A DNA stretch of 64,000 bases from CAXTPV01 sp965276715 (GTDB taxonomy: Bacteria > Pseudomonadota > Alphaproteobacteria > Acetobacterales > Acetobacteraceae), in the NCBI GenBank assembly GCA_965276715.1, contig OZ255622.1, positions 186,001 through 250,000 of the forward strand. The letters are read 5' to 3'. Of this stretch, positions 26,425-34,235 are shown piece by piece. The position numbers and the translations under genes were made by a program. The notes beneath the pieces are model-generated. The model worked only from the letters and a program-made list of their open reading frames with translations, had not been told where the DNA came from and did no database searches. Position 1 is the first letter of the stretch; every line of letters begins with the position of its first letter.

Positions 26425-27042
26425 CTATCGTGCCTCCGCCAAGCCGCTCGCGATCTCGGTCCCTTCCAGGTGCCGCCGCAATGTCGAGTAGGCGAGATTG
26501 ATCGTCTTCAGACGCTCCTCCGCGATCCGGTCGCCCCCGGTCGCGTCCGGATGGTGGGACTTGGCCAGATCCTTGTAGCGGGTTTTCACCTCGGCCAGCG
26601 AAACCGGCCATGCGAGGCCGAGCTGCTGCAAGGGATCGCGCAACCGGTGCGGCGCCTCGGCACCTTCCTGTCGCGGCGGACGCCGCCGTTGGTCGGGATG
26701 CATCCGTCCTGCGGCCAGCACGCCGAACGGATCGCGCAACGCCTCCTCGTCGATCTGGCCGCCGCCAATCCGCCCGAGCGGCCATGACGGACGCTGCCAC
26801 TGTGTATCCGCCCGGATCTGCGCCTCGATCTGACCCGGCGTCATACCCTTGTAGTAGTCCCAGGCGCTGTTGTAGGCGCGAACGTGTTCGAGACAGAACC
26901 ACCAATAATCGTTCAGGCTGGTCCTCGATTTCGGAGCGCGATAACCACCTTCCTCGACACATCCCGGGATGTCGCAGGTGCGACCCGGCGCATCCGGGTC
27001 GGGAGCGAAGGCCCGGGACCGCTGAGTTCGACGATTGATCAC
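26425..27042 (-). CDS. J-domain (DnaJ-like) protein
   Basis: This 205-residue protein ends with a C-terminal J domain (about 145-200): SLAEVKTRYKDLAKSHHPDA contains the essential HPD, followed by RLKTINLAYSTLR. The N-terminal half has a conserved segment CDIPGCVEEGGYRAP then YWWFCLEHVRAYNSAWDYYKGM with cysteines that could bind a metal. It would recruit DnaK to an unknown client. The start is uncertain; GTG 27042 gives VINRRTQRSRAF, which fits the usual N-terminus. The adjacency to cobS/cobT and the divergent bolA is, as far as I recall, common in alphaproteobacteria. Confidence 0.85.
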   Translation of the reverse strand: MINRRTQRSRAFAPDPDAPGRTCDIPGCVEEGGYRAPKSRTSLNDYWWFCLEHVRAYNSAWDYYKGMTPGQIEAQIRADTQWQRPSWPLGRIGGGQIDEEALRDPFGVLAAGRMHPDQRRRPPRQEGAEAPHRLRDPLQQLGLAWPVSLAEVKTRYKDLAKSHHPDATGGDRIAEERLKTINLAYSTLRRHLEGTEIASGLAEAR

Positions 27043-27105
27043 GCATCTAGATGTGCGAACCGGACCTCGCAGAGCAAGAGGCAACAACGCCGCAGGAGTG
27101 GATCG

Positions 27106-27405
27106 ATGAGCCAACAACAGAAGCGAGCGGCACGCATGCGGAGCACCATCGAACATGCCTTCGCCCCGGCCCGTGTCTCCGTGCTCGACCAGAGCGCCCA
27201 GCATGTCGGCCACGCCGGCGCCGCCGACGCGGGTGAGACCCATTACGACGTGAGCGTTGTCAGCGAGGCCTTCACCGGCATGAGCCGGATCGCGCGCTCC
27301 CGGGCCGTGCACGACACGCTTTCGGCCGAATTCGCGGCCGGCCTGCACGCGCTTTCGCTCACGCTACTGACGCCGGAGGAGGAAGGGGCCGGCAAGCTCA
27401 GGTGA
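27106..27405 (+). CDS. bolA: BolA family protein
   Basis: This 99-residue protein has the BolA fold: an N-terminal helix MRSTIEHAFAP, a central HVGHAGAADAGETHYDVSVVS and the C-terminal AVHDTLSAEF....HALSLTLLTPEE. BolA proteins partner with monothiol glutaredoxins in iron-sulfur cluster handling. ATG 27106 has AGGAG at 27094-27098. It is divergent from the J-domain gene with 63 bases between the starts, and its end overlaps the end of the convergent aspartoacylase-family gene by eight bases. Confidence 0.92.
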   Translation: MSQQQKRAARMRSTIEHAFAPARVSVLDQSAQHVGHAGAADAGETHYDVSVVSEAFTGMSRIARSRAVHDTLSAEFAAGLHALSLTLLTPEEEGAGKLR

Positions 27406-28360
27406 AGCGGGCAAGGCGCACGGCCGTGTGCCCCCTGGTGGGGCGCAGGTTCGGCATCACCAGCAGGCATCGGTCGTAGGGCGTCCTGATCTCGGCCGTG
27501 CCATCGACCGCGATCAGCGTGCCGCGTTCCCCGATCACGTCGCCACCGCGGAACGGACGCATGAAAGAGAACGAGCCGGTGTTCGCCGTTATCGCCTCTG
27601 TGACCTCCGCGGACTTTATCGTGGCCGCGAACGGGTCCGACGTTCCGTGGACCATGCCGTGCAGACGCAGCAGGGACATTACCGCCTGCTCGGTGATGGC
27701 GACCGTCTCCTGCTCCCAGTGCTGACCCGCCTCTACCAGGCAGGCCGTCCGCAGGCTGTCGGTCGCCGTAAACGGCGCATAGTCGATCAGCCGCAAGCCA
27801 CCCGCATGGCCACGATCGGCGATGACCAGATTTGGCACCCCGATCTCGCAGCCAAGTGCGCGCCCTCGTTCGGTGCTGCCGCACAGAATCAGCGGATCGG
27901 CCGGCCATAGCATCGAGTGCAGATCGAACAGGATATCGGCCTGATCCACCAGCCGGCGCATCTGCCTCCCGCGCATCAACTCGGTCGACACGCGCGGCCC
28001 GTCCAGCACCGATGCGTCCCAGATCCGGTTCAAATCCTCGTCGACGAACCGCGACACCGTCGGCTGTGCCGGATCGAAACGGTCGAACGCGACCAGGTTG
28101 GCGAAACCGAACGTCAGCCTGCCACGCGCAGGCCGCATGCCCGACCGCAGCAGCCGATCCAGGACAATCGCCCCGGCGATCTCGTTGCCGTGGACGAGCG
28201 CCATGATCATCACATGCGGCCCGAGTTCGGGCCCGCGGAAGCTCATGAACCCGGCGACGCCGACGTTCCCGGTCCGCCACGGTGAGAGATCCGGCTTGGC
28301 GAGCCGCACCTCGAAGGCCGGCAGTTTCGGACCGGCCGACAGCGGAATGGGTTCGCTCAC
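27398..28360 (-). CDS. Succinylglutamate desuccinylase / aspartoacylase family protein
   Basis: This 320-residue zinc-dependent M14-like deacylase has the metal and substrate motifs: MALVHGNEIAGA (His, Glu zinc ligands), VDEDLNRIWD and DILFDLHSM (third ligand). It probably removes an acyl group from an N-acyl amino acid. GTG 28360 overlaps the argE-type stop as GTGA, so the two deacylases are co-translated. Its specific substrate (succinylglutamate, N-acetylaspartate or other) cannot be read from the sequence. Confidence 0.88.
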   Translation of the reverse strand: MSEPIPLSAGPKLPAFEVRLAKPDLSPWRTGNVGVAGFMSFRGPELGPHVMIMALVHGNEIAGAIVLDRLLRSGMRPARGRLTFGFANLVAFDRFDPAQPTVSRFVDEDLNRIWDASVLDGPRVSTELMRGRQMRRLVDQADILFDLHSMLWPADPLILCGSTERGRALGCEIGVPNLVIADRGHAGGLRLIDYAPFTATDSLRTACLVEAGQHWEQETVAITEQAVMSLLRLHGMVHGTSDPFAATIKSAEVTEAITANTGSFSFMRPFRGGDVIGERGTLIAVDGTAEIRTPYDRCLLVMPNLRPTRGHTAVRLARFT

Positions 28361-29538
28361 AAATGATCCCGCGTGGCGAGTGACGTCACGCGCCGGATGA
28401 AGCCGTCGCACGCATCGAGCTCGTCGCGGCCGATCCATTCGTCGGGCTTGTGCGCGCGCGCGATGTCGCCCGGTCCGCACACGATCGAGGCAATGCCGGC
28501 CTGCTCGAAGATGCCCGCCTCCGTGCCATAACTGACAGCGCCGGGACGGTTCGCGCCGGCGCCGCTCGCCTCCATCACCAGGTCGGCCAGGAGATGGCCT
28601 TCCGGCAACGCGAGTGGCGGCAGCTCGTGCAACACGTCGAACCGGAAGCCCGTCTCGGGATGGGCACGCCGCATCGCCGGCTCCAGCGCGGAGGCTGCAA
28701 AATCCGATAAACGCCTGAACATCAACGATGAGTCATCGCCGGGCACGTTACGCCATTCCATGTCGAAGCGTGCCTGCTCAGGCACGATGTTCAGGATCGA
28801 GCCACCCGAGATCGGGCCGCACTGCGTCGTGCTGTACGGCGGGTCGAAGCCGTCGACCCGGCGCCCGTCGCGCGCCAGCCGATCGGCCTCGTCGGCGATC
28901 CAGGCGACCGCCCGGGCGGCGGCATGGACGGCATTCACCCCCTGTCCCGGATCGGCCGAGTGCGCCGCCCTGCCACGGACATGGGCCGCGACCGACAACC
29001 GCCCCTTGTGCGCGGAGACCGGCCGCAGCGATGACGGCTCGCCCACGATGCACCAGGCCGGCCGCAACCCGCTCTCGTCGATGTCGCGCATCAGCAGGCG
29101 CGCTCCGCTGCAATCGACCTCCTCGTCGAAGGTCATGAACAGATGCACCGGTGTCGCCGAGCCTCGGGCGACCAGATCCGGAACGGCCGCCAGCATGCTG
29201 GACACGAACCCCTTCATGTCGGTCGATCCGCGTCCGTGCAGGCGACCGTCGATGTCGGTCAGGACGAACGGATCGGTCCGCCAGTCCTGCCCATCCACAG
29301 GCACCGTATCGACATGCCCCGAAAGTGCGATTCCACCGGGCTCGACCGGTCCGATCACCGCGTGCAGGTTCGCCTTGCCACCGTTCTCGTTCCGGCTTTC
29401 GCGCCAGTGCACACCGTATTCGTCGAGATAGCTGCGGATCCAGTCGATCAGGGCGAGGTTGGACAGGCGGCTCGTCGTGTCGAACGACAAGATCTTGGCC
29501 AGGATTTCGGATGTGGAGGGCGCTGCCCGCTGAACCAT
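28357..29538 (-). CDS. argE: Acetylornithine deacetylase (ArgE) type M20 metallopeptidase
   Basis: This 393-residue M20 family enzyme has ALSGHVDTVPV (first zinc His/Asp), GRGSTDMKGFVSSMLAA (bridging Asp), FDEEVDCSGA (catalytic Glu pair), IVGEPSS (metal) and a C-terminal AHKPDEW (last His). It should hydrolyse N2-acetylornithine or a related N-acyl amino acid. ATG 29538 gives MVQRAAPSTSEILAKILSFD, the conserved start. It is upstream of a second deacylase family gene. Many bacteria use ArgJ for the cycle, so the physiological role could be catabolic. Confidence 0.88.
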   Translation of the reverse strand: MVQRAAPSTSEILAKILSFDTTSRLSNLALIDWIRSYLDEYGVHWRESRNENGGKANLHAVIGPVEPGGIALSGHVDTVPVDGQDWRTDPFVLTDIDGRLHGRGSTDMKGFVSSMLAAVPDLVARGSATPVHLFMTFDEEVDCSGARLLMRDIDESGLRPAWCIVGEPSSLRPVSAHKGRLSVAAHVRGRAAHSADPGQGVNAVHAAARAVAWIADEADRLARDGRRVDGFDPPYSTTQCGPISGGSILNIVPEQARFDMEWRNVPGDDSSLMFRRLSDFAASALEPAMRRAHPETGFRFDVLHELPPLALPEGHLLADLVMEASGAGANRPGAVSYGTEAGIFEQAGIASIVCGPGDIARAHKPDEWIGRDELDACDGFIRRVTSLATRDHL

Positions 29539-29598
29539 GCCAAGATTGTATACCCGGCGAGGACGGCGACAACCTCTCGCCGTCCGGCCTTCGCGGGA

Positions 29599-30831
29599 GT
29601 GCCCATCACGAGCGAACTCACCACCGCCCACCGTCTCTGGCGCCGGCTGCCAAGCGGCGCGCGGCGCGCGGCCTTCCAGACGGCAACCACGCTTCTCGCG
29701 CCGCACCCGGACCGCAGGCCGCCCGGATCGTCATCGGGTGTCACGGTTGCCGGCGAGATCGGCCGCGCATCCGGCCTCGGCGAAGGCGCGCGGATCATGG
29801 CGGACGCGACCGAGACGCTCGGCATTCGAGTGGCCAGGAGGGAGGCGGGCCTCGTCCTGCCGGGCGAGACCCATGAACTCGGCACATCGACGGGCACGAC
29901 CGACATGCCGGGCTCCCTCCTCGTGCTCCACGTCAATCCGCCGGTCCTGCCAGCAGCCTGTCTGCGGCTTGGCCGCGCCGCGCTCCGCCATCGGCGCGTG
30001 GTCGGCTTCTGGGCCTGGGAACTGCCCGTCGTCCCGCCCTCGTGGCGAGCACCGTCACGTTTCGTTCATGAAGCCTGGGTGCCGTCGCACTTCGCCGCCG
30101 GCGCGATCGAGCCACTGCTGCCCGGCCGTGTCCGCGTCGTGCCTCATGCGCTTGCGGCCTGCATGCCGCGGCCGAGCGCGCTGACGAGGGCGGATTTCGG
30201 TCTTCCCGCGGATGCCGTGATCGTCCTCGTCTCCTTCAATCTCGCCTCGAGCTTCGAGCGGAAGAATCCGATTGGCGCGATCACCGCCTTCAAGGCGGCC
30301 TTCGGCGACCGTGCCGATCGTCACCTTCTCGTCAAGGTCGGCAAATCGGATCATTTCCCCGCCGATATGCGGCGTCTGCGCGACGCCGTCTCGACGAGCC
30401 GCAACATCACGATCGAAACCCGCATGTTCTCCACGTCCGACACCCATGCGCTGACCAGCGCCGCCGACATCGTCCTGTCGCTGCATCGCAGCGAAGGCTT
30501 CGGACTGGTCCCCGCCGAGGCGATGATGCTCGGACGACCAGTGATCGCGACGGACTGGTCGGCAACGGCCGAATTCATCGATGAGACTTGCGGATTGCCG
30601 ATCCCGGTCCGTCTCATTCCCGCGCGAGATCCGCGCGCCGTCCACGAGGCGCCCGGCGCGGTATGGGCGGAGCCGGACCATGACGCGGCCATCGAGGCAC
30701 TCAGGACCCTGGCAGCCGACGAACACCGGCGAGCGACGCTCGGTGCCGCCGGCCGCGTGCGCGCGCACGCCTGCTTCGGCACCGCGCCGCTCCTGGCGGC
30801 CCTCGTGCACGCCGGCGTCGCCATTCCGTGA
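29599..30831 (+). CDS. Family 4-like glycosyltransferase
   Basis: This 410-residue GT-B transferase has AGEIGRASGLGEGARIMAD near the N-terminus (nucleotide-sugar/acceptor loop) and the GT4 E-x7-E region SEGFGLVPAEAMMLGRPVIATDWSA near residue 300. The strand FWAWELPVVP is typical of a group of sugar transferases in capsule or exopolysaccharide clusters. The start is not sharply defined; GTG 29599 is the best in frame but lacks a clear ribosome site. The product is overlapped (GTGA) by a second glycosyltransferase. Confidence 0.83.
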   Translation: MPITSELTTAHRLWRRLPSGARRAAFQTATTLLAPHPDRRPPGSSSGVTVAGEIGRASGLGEGARIMADATETLGIRVARREAGLVLPGETHELGTSTGTTDMPGSLLVLHVNPPVLPAACLRLGRAALRHRRVVGFWAWELPVVPPSWRAPSRFVHEAWVPSHFAAGAIEPLLPGRVRVVPHALAACMPRPSALTRADFGLPADAVIVLVSFNLASSFERKNPIGAITAFKAAFGDRADRHLLVKVGKSDHFPADMRRLRDAVSTSRNITIETRMFSTSDTHALTSAADIVLSLHRSEGFGLVPAEAMMLGRPVIATDWSATAEFIDETCGLPIPVRLIPARDPRAVHEAPGAVWAEPDHDAAIEALRTLAADEHRRATLGAAGRVRAHACFGTAPLLAALVHAGVAIP

Positions 30832-31964
30832 GGCTGCTGGTCTGGCAATGGGGGCGCTTCGGCGCGGGGCCGCGTGTTGCCTTCGAGCTCGCCGACGGCC
30901 TGCGCGCCCAGGGCGCCGACAGCGTCGTGCTGTCGCTGGCCGAAAGCGCCGAAATCCTCACTCTCGGCTCCCAGACGATTCGCTGCGAATTGACCGTTCC
31001 GACCTATGACAGCCCGGCCGGCTTCTTCTATCGGCTTCTGACATCGCGGATCGCACGGCGGTCCCTGGTCCGCAACGTCGCCGCCTGGCGGCCCGACGTC
31101 GCGATCTGCGCCATGCCCGCCTTGCTTGATGTCATGATGGCCGACACGCTCGATGCTTTGCGGGTGCCGTTCGCGGTCATCGTCCACGATGCCGACTTGC
31201 ATCCGGGCGACGGGGTACCGTTGCAGATGCGCATGCAGCGCCGGCTGATGGCCCGCGCCGGCGCGCTGATCACCTTGTCCGACCACGTCGAGAGACGGGT
31301 GCGCGAGCAGCTCGGTCCCGCCCACCCACAGAGGCTGCTCAAGGGCAAGCTGCCACCGTTCCGTTTCGGGCCGCCCACGGCCGAGGCACGCAAGCATGGC
31401 GGACCGCTCCGGTTGCTCTCGTTCGGACGCCTGCTTCCCTACAAGGGACTCGATCTGTTGGCGGCCGCCTTGAGACTCCTGGGTCCGCGCGACGATCTGG
31501 AGGTCAGGGTGGTCGGCGAGGGGCCGGAAAGCCCATCGCTCGGCGAGCTCAGGGCGCTTGCGAACGTCACCGTCGAGAACCGCTGGGTTCCGGAGGATGA
31601 AATCGCGTCCCTGCTCGCCTGGTCGGATGCGCTGGTGCTGTCCTATCGGGAGGCGAGCCAGAGTGGCGTCGCGGCGGCCGCGATTTCATCGCGACGCTAT
31701 GTCGTGGCAACCCGCGTCGGTGGCCTCGAGGAGCAGTTCCGCGGCGAGGAACTCGCCTTGATGTGCGAGCCCCATGCCGCCAGCATTGCCGCGGCCATCG
31801 CTCAACTCGCGACCGGTTCACCCACCCCTGTCAAACTCGCTCCTGTGTCCGGCTGGCCCGAGGCCGCCGCCACGCTCCTCGTCCAGCTCGACGCGACATT
31901 CGGCCCTTTCCGAGCCGCCGGCCTCACCTTTCCGCGACAAGAATCGCCAGGAACAGAGACTTAG
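30828..31964 (+). CDS. Glycosyltransferase family 4 protein
   Basis: This 378-residue GT-B transferase starts at GTG 30828 (MRLLVWQWGRFGAGPRVAFEL), coupled to the previous gene as GTGA. GRLLPYKGLDLLAAALRLL (about 203-221) and the sugar-nucleotide region REASQSGVAAAAISSRRYVVATRVGG are the GT4 C-terminal motifs; the usual first E of E-x7-E is at REASQSG. Donor and acceptor are unknown. Its 3' end overlaps the convergent helicase gene by four bases. Confidence 0.87.
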   Translation: MRLLVWQWGRFGAGPRVAFELADGLRAQGADSVVLSLAESAEILTLGSQTIRCELTVPTYDSPAGFFYRLLTSRIARRSLVRNVAAWRPDVAICAMPALLDVMMADTLDALRVPFAVIVHDADLHPGDGVPLQMRMQRRLMARAGALITLSDHVERRVREQLGPAHPQRLLKGKLPPFRFGPPTAEARKHGGPLRLLSFGRLLPYKGLDLLAAALRLLGPRDDLEVRVVGEGPESPSLGELRALANVTVENRWVPEDEIASLLAWSDALVLSYREASQSGVAAAAISSRRYVVATRVGGLEEQFRGEELALMCEPHAASIAAAIAQLATGSPTPVKLAPVSGWPEAAATLLVQLDATFGPFRAAGLTFPRQESPGTET

Positions 31965-33091
31965 AGCGATCGCGCGTCGGCGACCGTCACCCTGGCCCGG
32001 ATCAGCTTCTCGATATCACGCAGATAACTCCGTTCGGCGGTGTCGCAGAAGCTGATCGCCATCCCCGCGTGGCCGGCACGCGCGGTTCGCCCGATCCGAT
32101 GCACATAGCTTTCCGGAACGTTCGGCAGCTCGTAATTGATCACATGGGTGATGCCATCGACGTCGATCCCACGCGCCGCGATGTCTGTCGCCACCAGCAC
32201 ACGCACCTCGCCTTCACGGAACGCATCGAGAGCACGTTCCCGCTGGCCCTGGCTCTTGTTGCCATGGATGGCCGCAGCGTTGAGACCCGAACGGCCCAGA
32301 TGCTCGCACACCCGATCCGCGCCATGCTTGGTCCGGGTGAACACGAGCGCCCGCCCATCGGTCGTCCCGCGAAGGACGCGTGCGAGAAGGTTGCGCTTCT
32401 CCGCCTGCTCGACGAACACCACGCGCTGCTCGACACGGTCCGCCGTCGTCGCGACCGGCGTCACCGCGACCCTGACCGGATCACGCAGCAGCGTGGAGGC
32501 GAGCTGCGTGATTTCCTTCGGCATCGTCGCCGAGAAGAACATCCCCTGCCGTTCACGAGGCAGCATCGAAACGATCCGCTTGATCGGCACGACGAAGCCT
32601 AGGTCCAGCATGTGATCGGCTTCGTCCAGCACCAGCACTTCGACGCTGTCGAGGCGGAGCGCACCGTCGCCGATATGGTCGAGCAGCCGCCCGGGTGTCG
32701 CAACCAGCACGTCGACGCCATAAGCGACCGCCCGCGCCTGCTTGCCTTTCGGCACTCCGCCGAACATCACGGCGACGCGTAGGCTGGTCTCCTTTCCGTA
32801 GGCCTGGAAACTCTCCGCGATCTGGGCCGCAAGCTCGCGTGTCGGCGCGAGCACCAGGACACGGGTCGAACGATGCGGGGCACGCCTCGGGTTGGCCAGG
32901 AGCCGGTGCAGGATCGGCAGCGCGAAGGCCGCTGTCTTGCCCGTGCCCGTCTGCGCGATGCCCTCGACATCACGTCCCTGAAGTGCAGGCGGGATCGCCT
33001 GGATCTGGATCGGCGTCGGCCGGGCATAACCCTCGGCAGCCAGCGCCTTGAGGAGCGGGGCCGCGAGGCCGAGCGCCTGAAAGTCTGTCAC
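31961..33091 (-). CDS. rhlE: DEAD-box RNA helicase (RhlE type)
   Basis: This 376-residue ATP-dependent RNA helicase remodels ribosomal or messenger RNA. Q-motif RPTPIQIQAIP, motif I AQTGTGKT, Ia APTRELAAQ, Ib ATPGRLLDH, DEAD box as LDEADHMLD, motif III FFSATMP, and the C-terminal VLVATDIAARGIDV and YVHRIGRTARAG are all intact. It has almost no basic C-terminal tail, unlike longer RhlE proteins. The start is GTG 33091 with no obvious Shine-Dalgarno sequence but an A-rich leader. The 138 bases upstream hold several inverted repeats. Confidence 0.92.
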   Translation of the reverse strand: MTDFQALGLAAPLLKALAAEGYARPTPIQIQAIPPALQGRDVEGIAQTGTGKTAAFALPILHRLLANPRRAPHRSTRVLVLAPTRELAAQIAESFQAYGKETSLRVAVMFGGVPKGKQARAVAYGVDVLVATPGRLLDHIGDGALRLDSVEVLVLDEADHMLDLGFVVPIKRIVSMLPRERQGMFFSATMPKEITQLASTLLRDPVRVAVTPVATTADRVEQRVVFVEQAEKRNLLARVLRGTTDGRALVFTRTKHGADRVCEHLGRSGLNAAAIHGNKSQGQRERALDAFREGEVRVLVATDIAARGIDVDGITHVINYELPNVPESYVHRIGRTARAGHAGMAISFCDTAERSYLRDIEKLIRARVTVADARSL

Positions 33092-33124
33092 TATTTTGTT
33101 GTCTTTCTATCTTGCACGAGATGT

Positions 33125-33225
33125 CTGGTCGGACCAGCTGGCGACCGGTCGTGACCGGCGCATTCGATCGTTCCCAAGCGGGAACTCCCGCTTCGTCGTG
33201 CGGTCCGTTTGTGGTGACCGGCGCA
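33125..33225 (-). promoter_or_regulatory. Inverted and direct repeats in the leader between helicase and ELM1-family gene
   Basis: The region contains CTGGTC-G-GACCAG (33125-33137), AAGCGGGA-AC-TCCCGCTT (33176-33193) and two exact copies of GTGACCGGCGCA (33151-33162, 33214-33225). They lie upstream of the helicase GTG. They may form RNA hairpins in its leader or serve as binding sites; the sequence does not decide. Confidence 0.5.
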
Positions 33226-33229
33226 CGCA

Positions 33230-34213
33230 ATGTCAAGCGAGCCGGCTCTTGACGTCCTCGGCAGCCTCACGCATCCGCTGCCGATGACGTCGATCCTCAG
33301 CGAAGCCTATGCCGGCCTGGAGAATCAGGCTCTCGGTCTCGCCGAAGCCGCCGGCCTCAGCCCAGCCATCTGCAGGATCACGCCCCGCCGTTTCTGGTCG
33401 CGGCTTCCGGCCAGGGCGTGGCCCCGCCCACTCGAGTCCGTCGACGGTCTCGACCGGCTCGAGGCGGGTCTCGTGATCGCCGCCGGTGGCACCGCGGCTG
33501 CCGTCGCACATGCGCTCAAGCGCCGCGACCACCGTCCGGTCGTCCAGGTGCAGAACCCGCGCATGAGGCTGGACCGGTTCGATCTCGTGGTCGTCAACCG
33601 GCACGACGAGATCGTCGGCCCGAACGTGATCGTCACCCGCACCGCGTTACACCGTGCAACCCCGGCCCGGCTGTCGGAGGCGCGTGTCGCCTGGGCCGCG
33701 CGTTTGTCCGCCATCACCGATGACTGCCCGCTGGTCGTGGTCCTGCTTGGCGGTTCGAACGGCCGGCTCCGCCTTGACGGGCCCACCGGGGCCCAGCTCG
33801 CGAGCCAGCTCGCGCGGCTGATGGCGCGCGAGCGCATCGCACTCGCCGTCACGCCATCGCGCCGAACCGATCCGCGCATCATCGCCGCGATCCGGCGTGC
33901 GATCGAGCCGGGCGGGGGCTGGGTCTGGGACGGGCAGGGCGAGAACCCCTATTTCGGGCTGCTCGGGACCGCGGACACGATCATCGTGACCGCGGACAGC
34001 ATCTCGATGATCTCCGAAGCGGTGGCAACCGCCGCCCCGGTCCTGGTCGCGGAACTGCCGGGCCGATCGCGCCGCATCGGCCTCTTTCTCAGGGAGCTGC
34101 TCGACGCGCGCCGAATCCGCCTCTTCGACGGCCGGCTCGAGCGTTTCGAGGCACGGCCCCTCGACGATACGGCGGAAGCGGGGCAGGACATGCGCCGCCG
34201 GCTGGATTTGTGA
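33230..34213 (+). CDS. ELM1 / GtrOC1-like family putative nucleoside-diphosphate-sugar transferase
   Basis: This 327-residue protein matches the family named after the mitochondrial fission factor ELM1: the start segment EAYAGLENQALGLAEAAGL corresponds to the family DGKAGxENQALGLAEAL motif, followed by VIAAGGTAAAVAHAL, VVNRHDEI, VVVLLGGSNG and, near the end, IVTADSISMISEAVATAAPV. The fold resembles GT-B transferases, and a role in envelope glycan synthesis is plausible but unproven. ATG 33230 is the longest start; an internal ATG at 33284 keeps the motif. It is followed, 22 bases on, by the large unknown gene. Confidence 0.82.
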   Translation: MSSEPALDVLGSLTHPLPMTSILSEAYAGLENQALGLAEAAGLSPAICRITPRRFWSRLPARAWPRPLESVDGLDRLEAGLVIAAGGTAAAVAHALKRRDHRPVVQVQNPRMRLDRFDLVVVNRHDEIVGPNVIVTRTALHRATPARLSEARVAWAARLSAITDDCPLVVVLLGGSNGRLRLDGPTGAQLASQLARLMARERIALAVTPSRRTDPRIIAAIRRAIEPGGGWVWDGQGENPYFGLLGTADTIIVTADSISMISEAVATAAPVLVAELPGRSRRIGLFLRELLDARRIRLFDGRLERFEARPLDDTAEAGQDMRRRLDL

Positions 34214-34235
34214 TGCCGGCCGGCCGGAGAGTTTG

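Noticed and set aside
27043..27105. Cobalamin riboswitch upstream of the J-domain-cobS-cobT unit
   Set aside because: Only 63 bases separate it from bolA, too short for the riboswitch, and no B12-box is visible.
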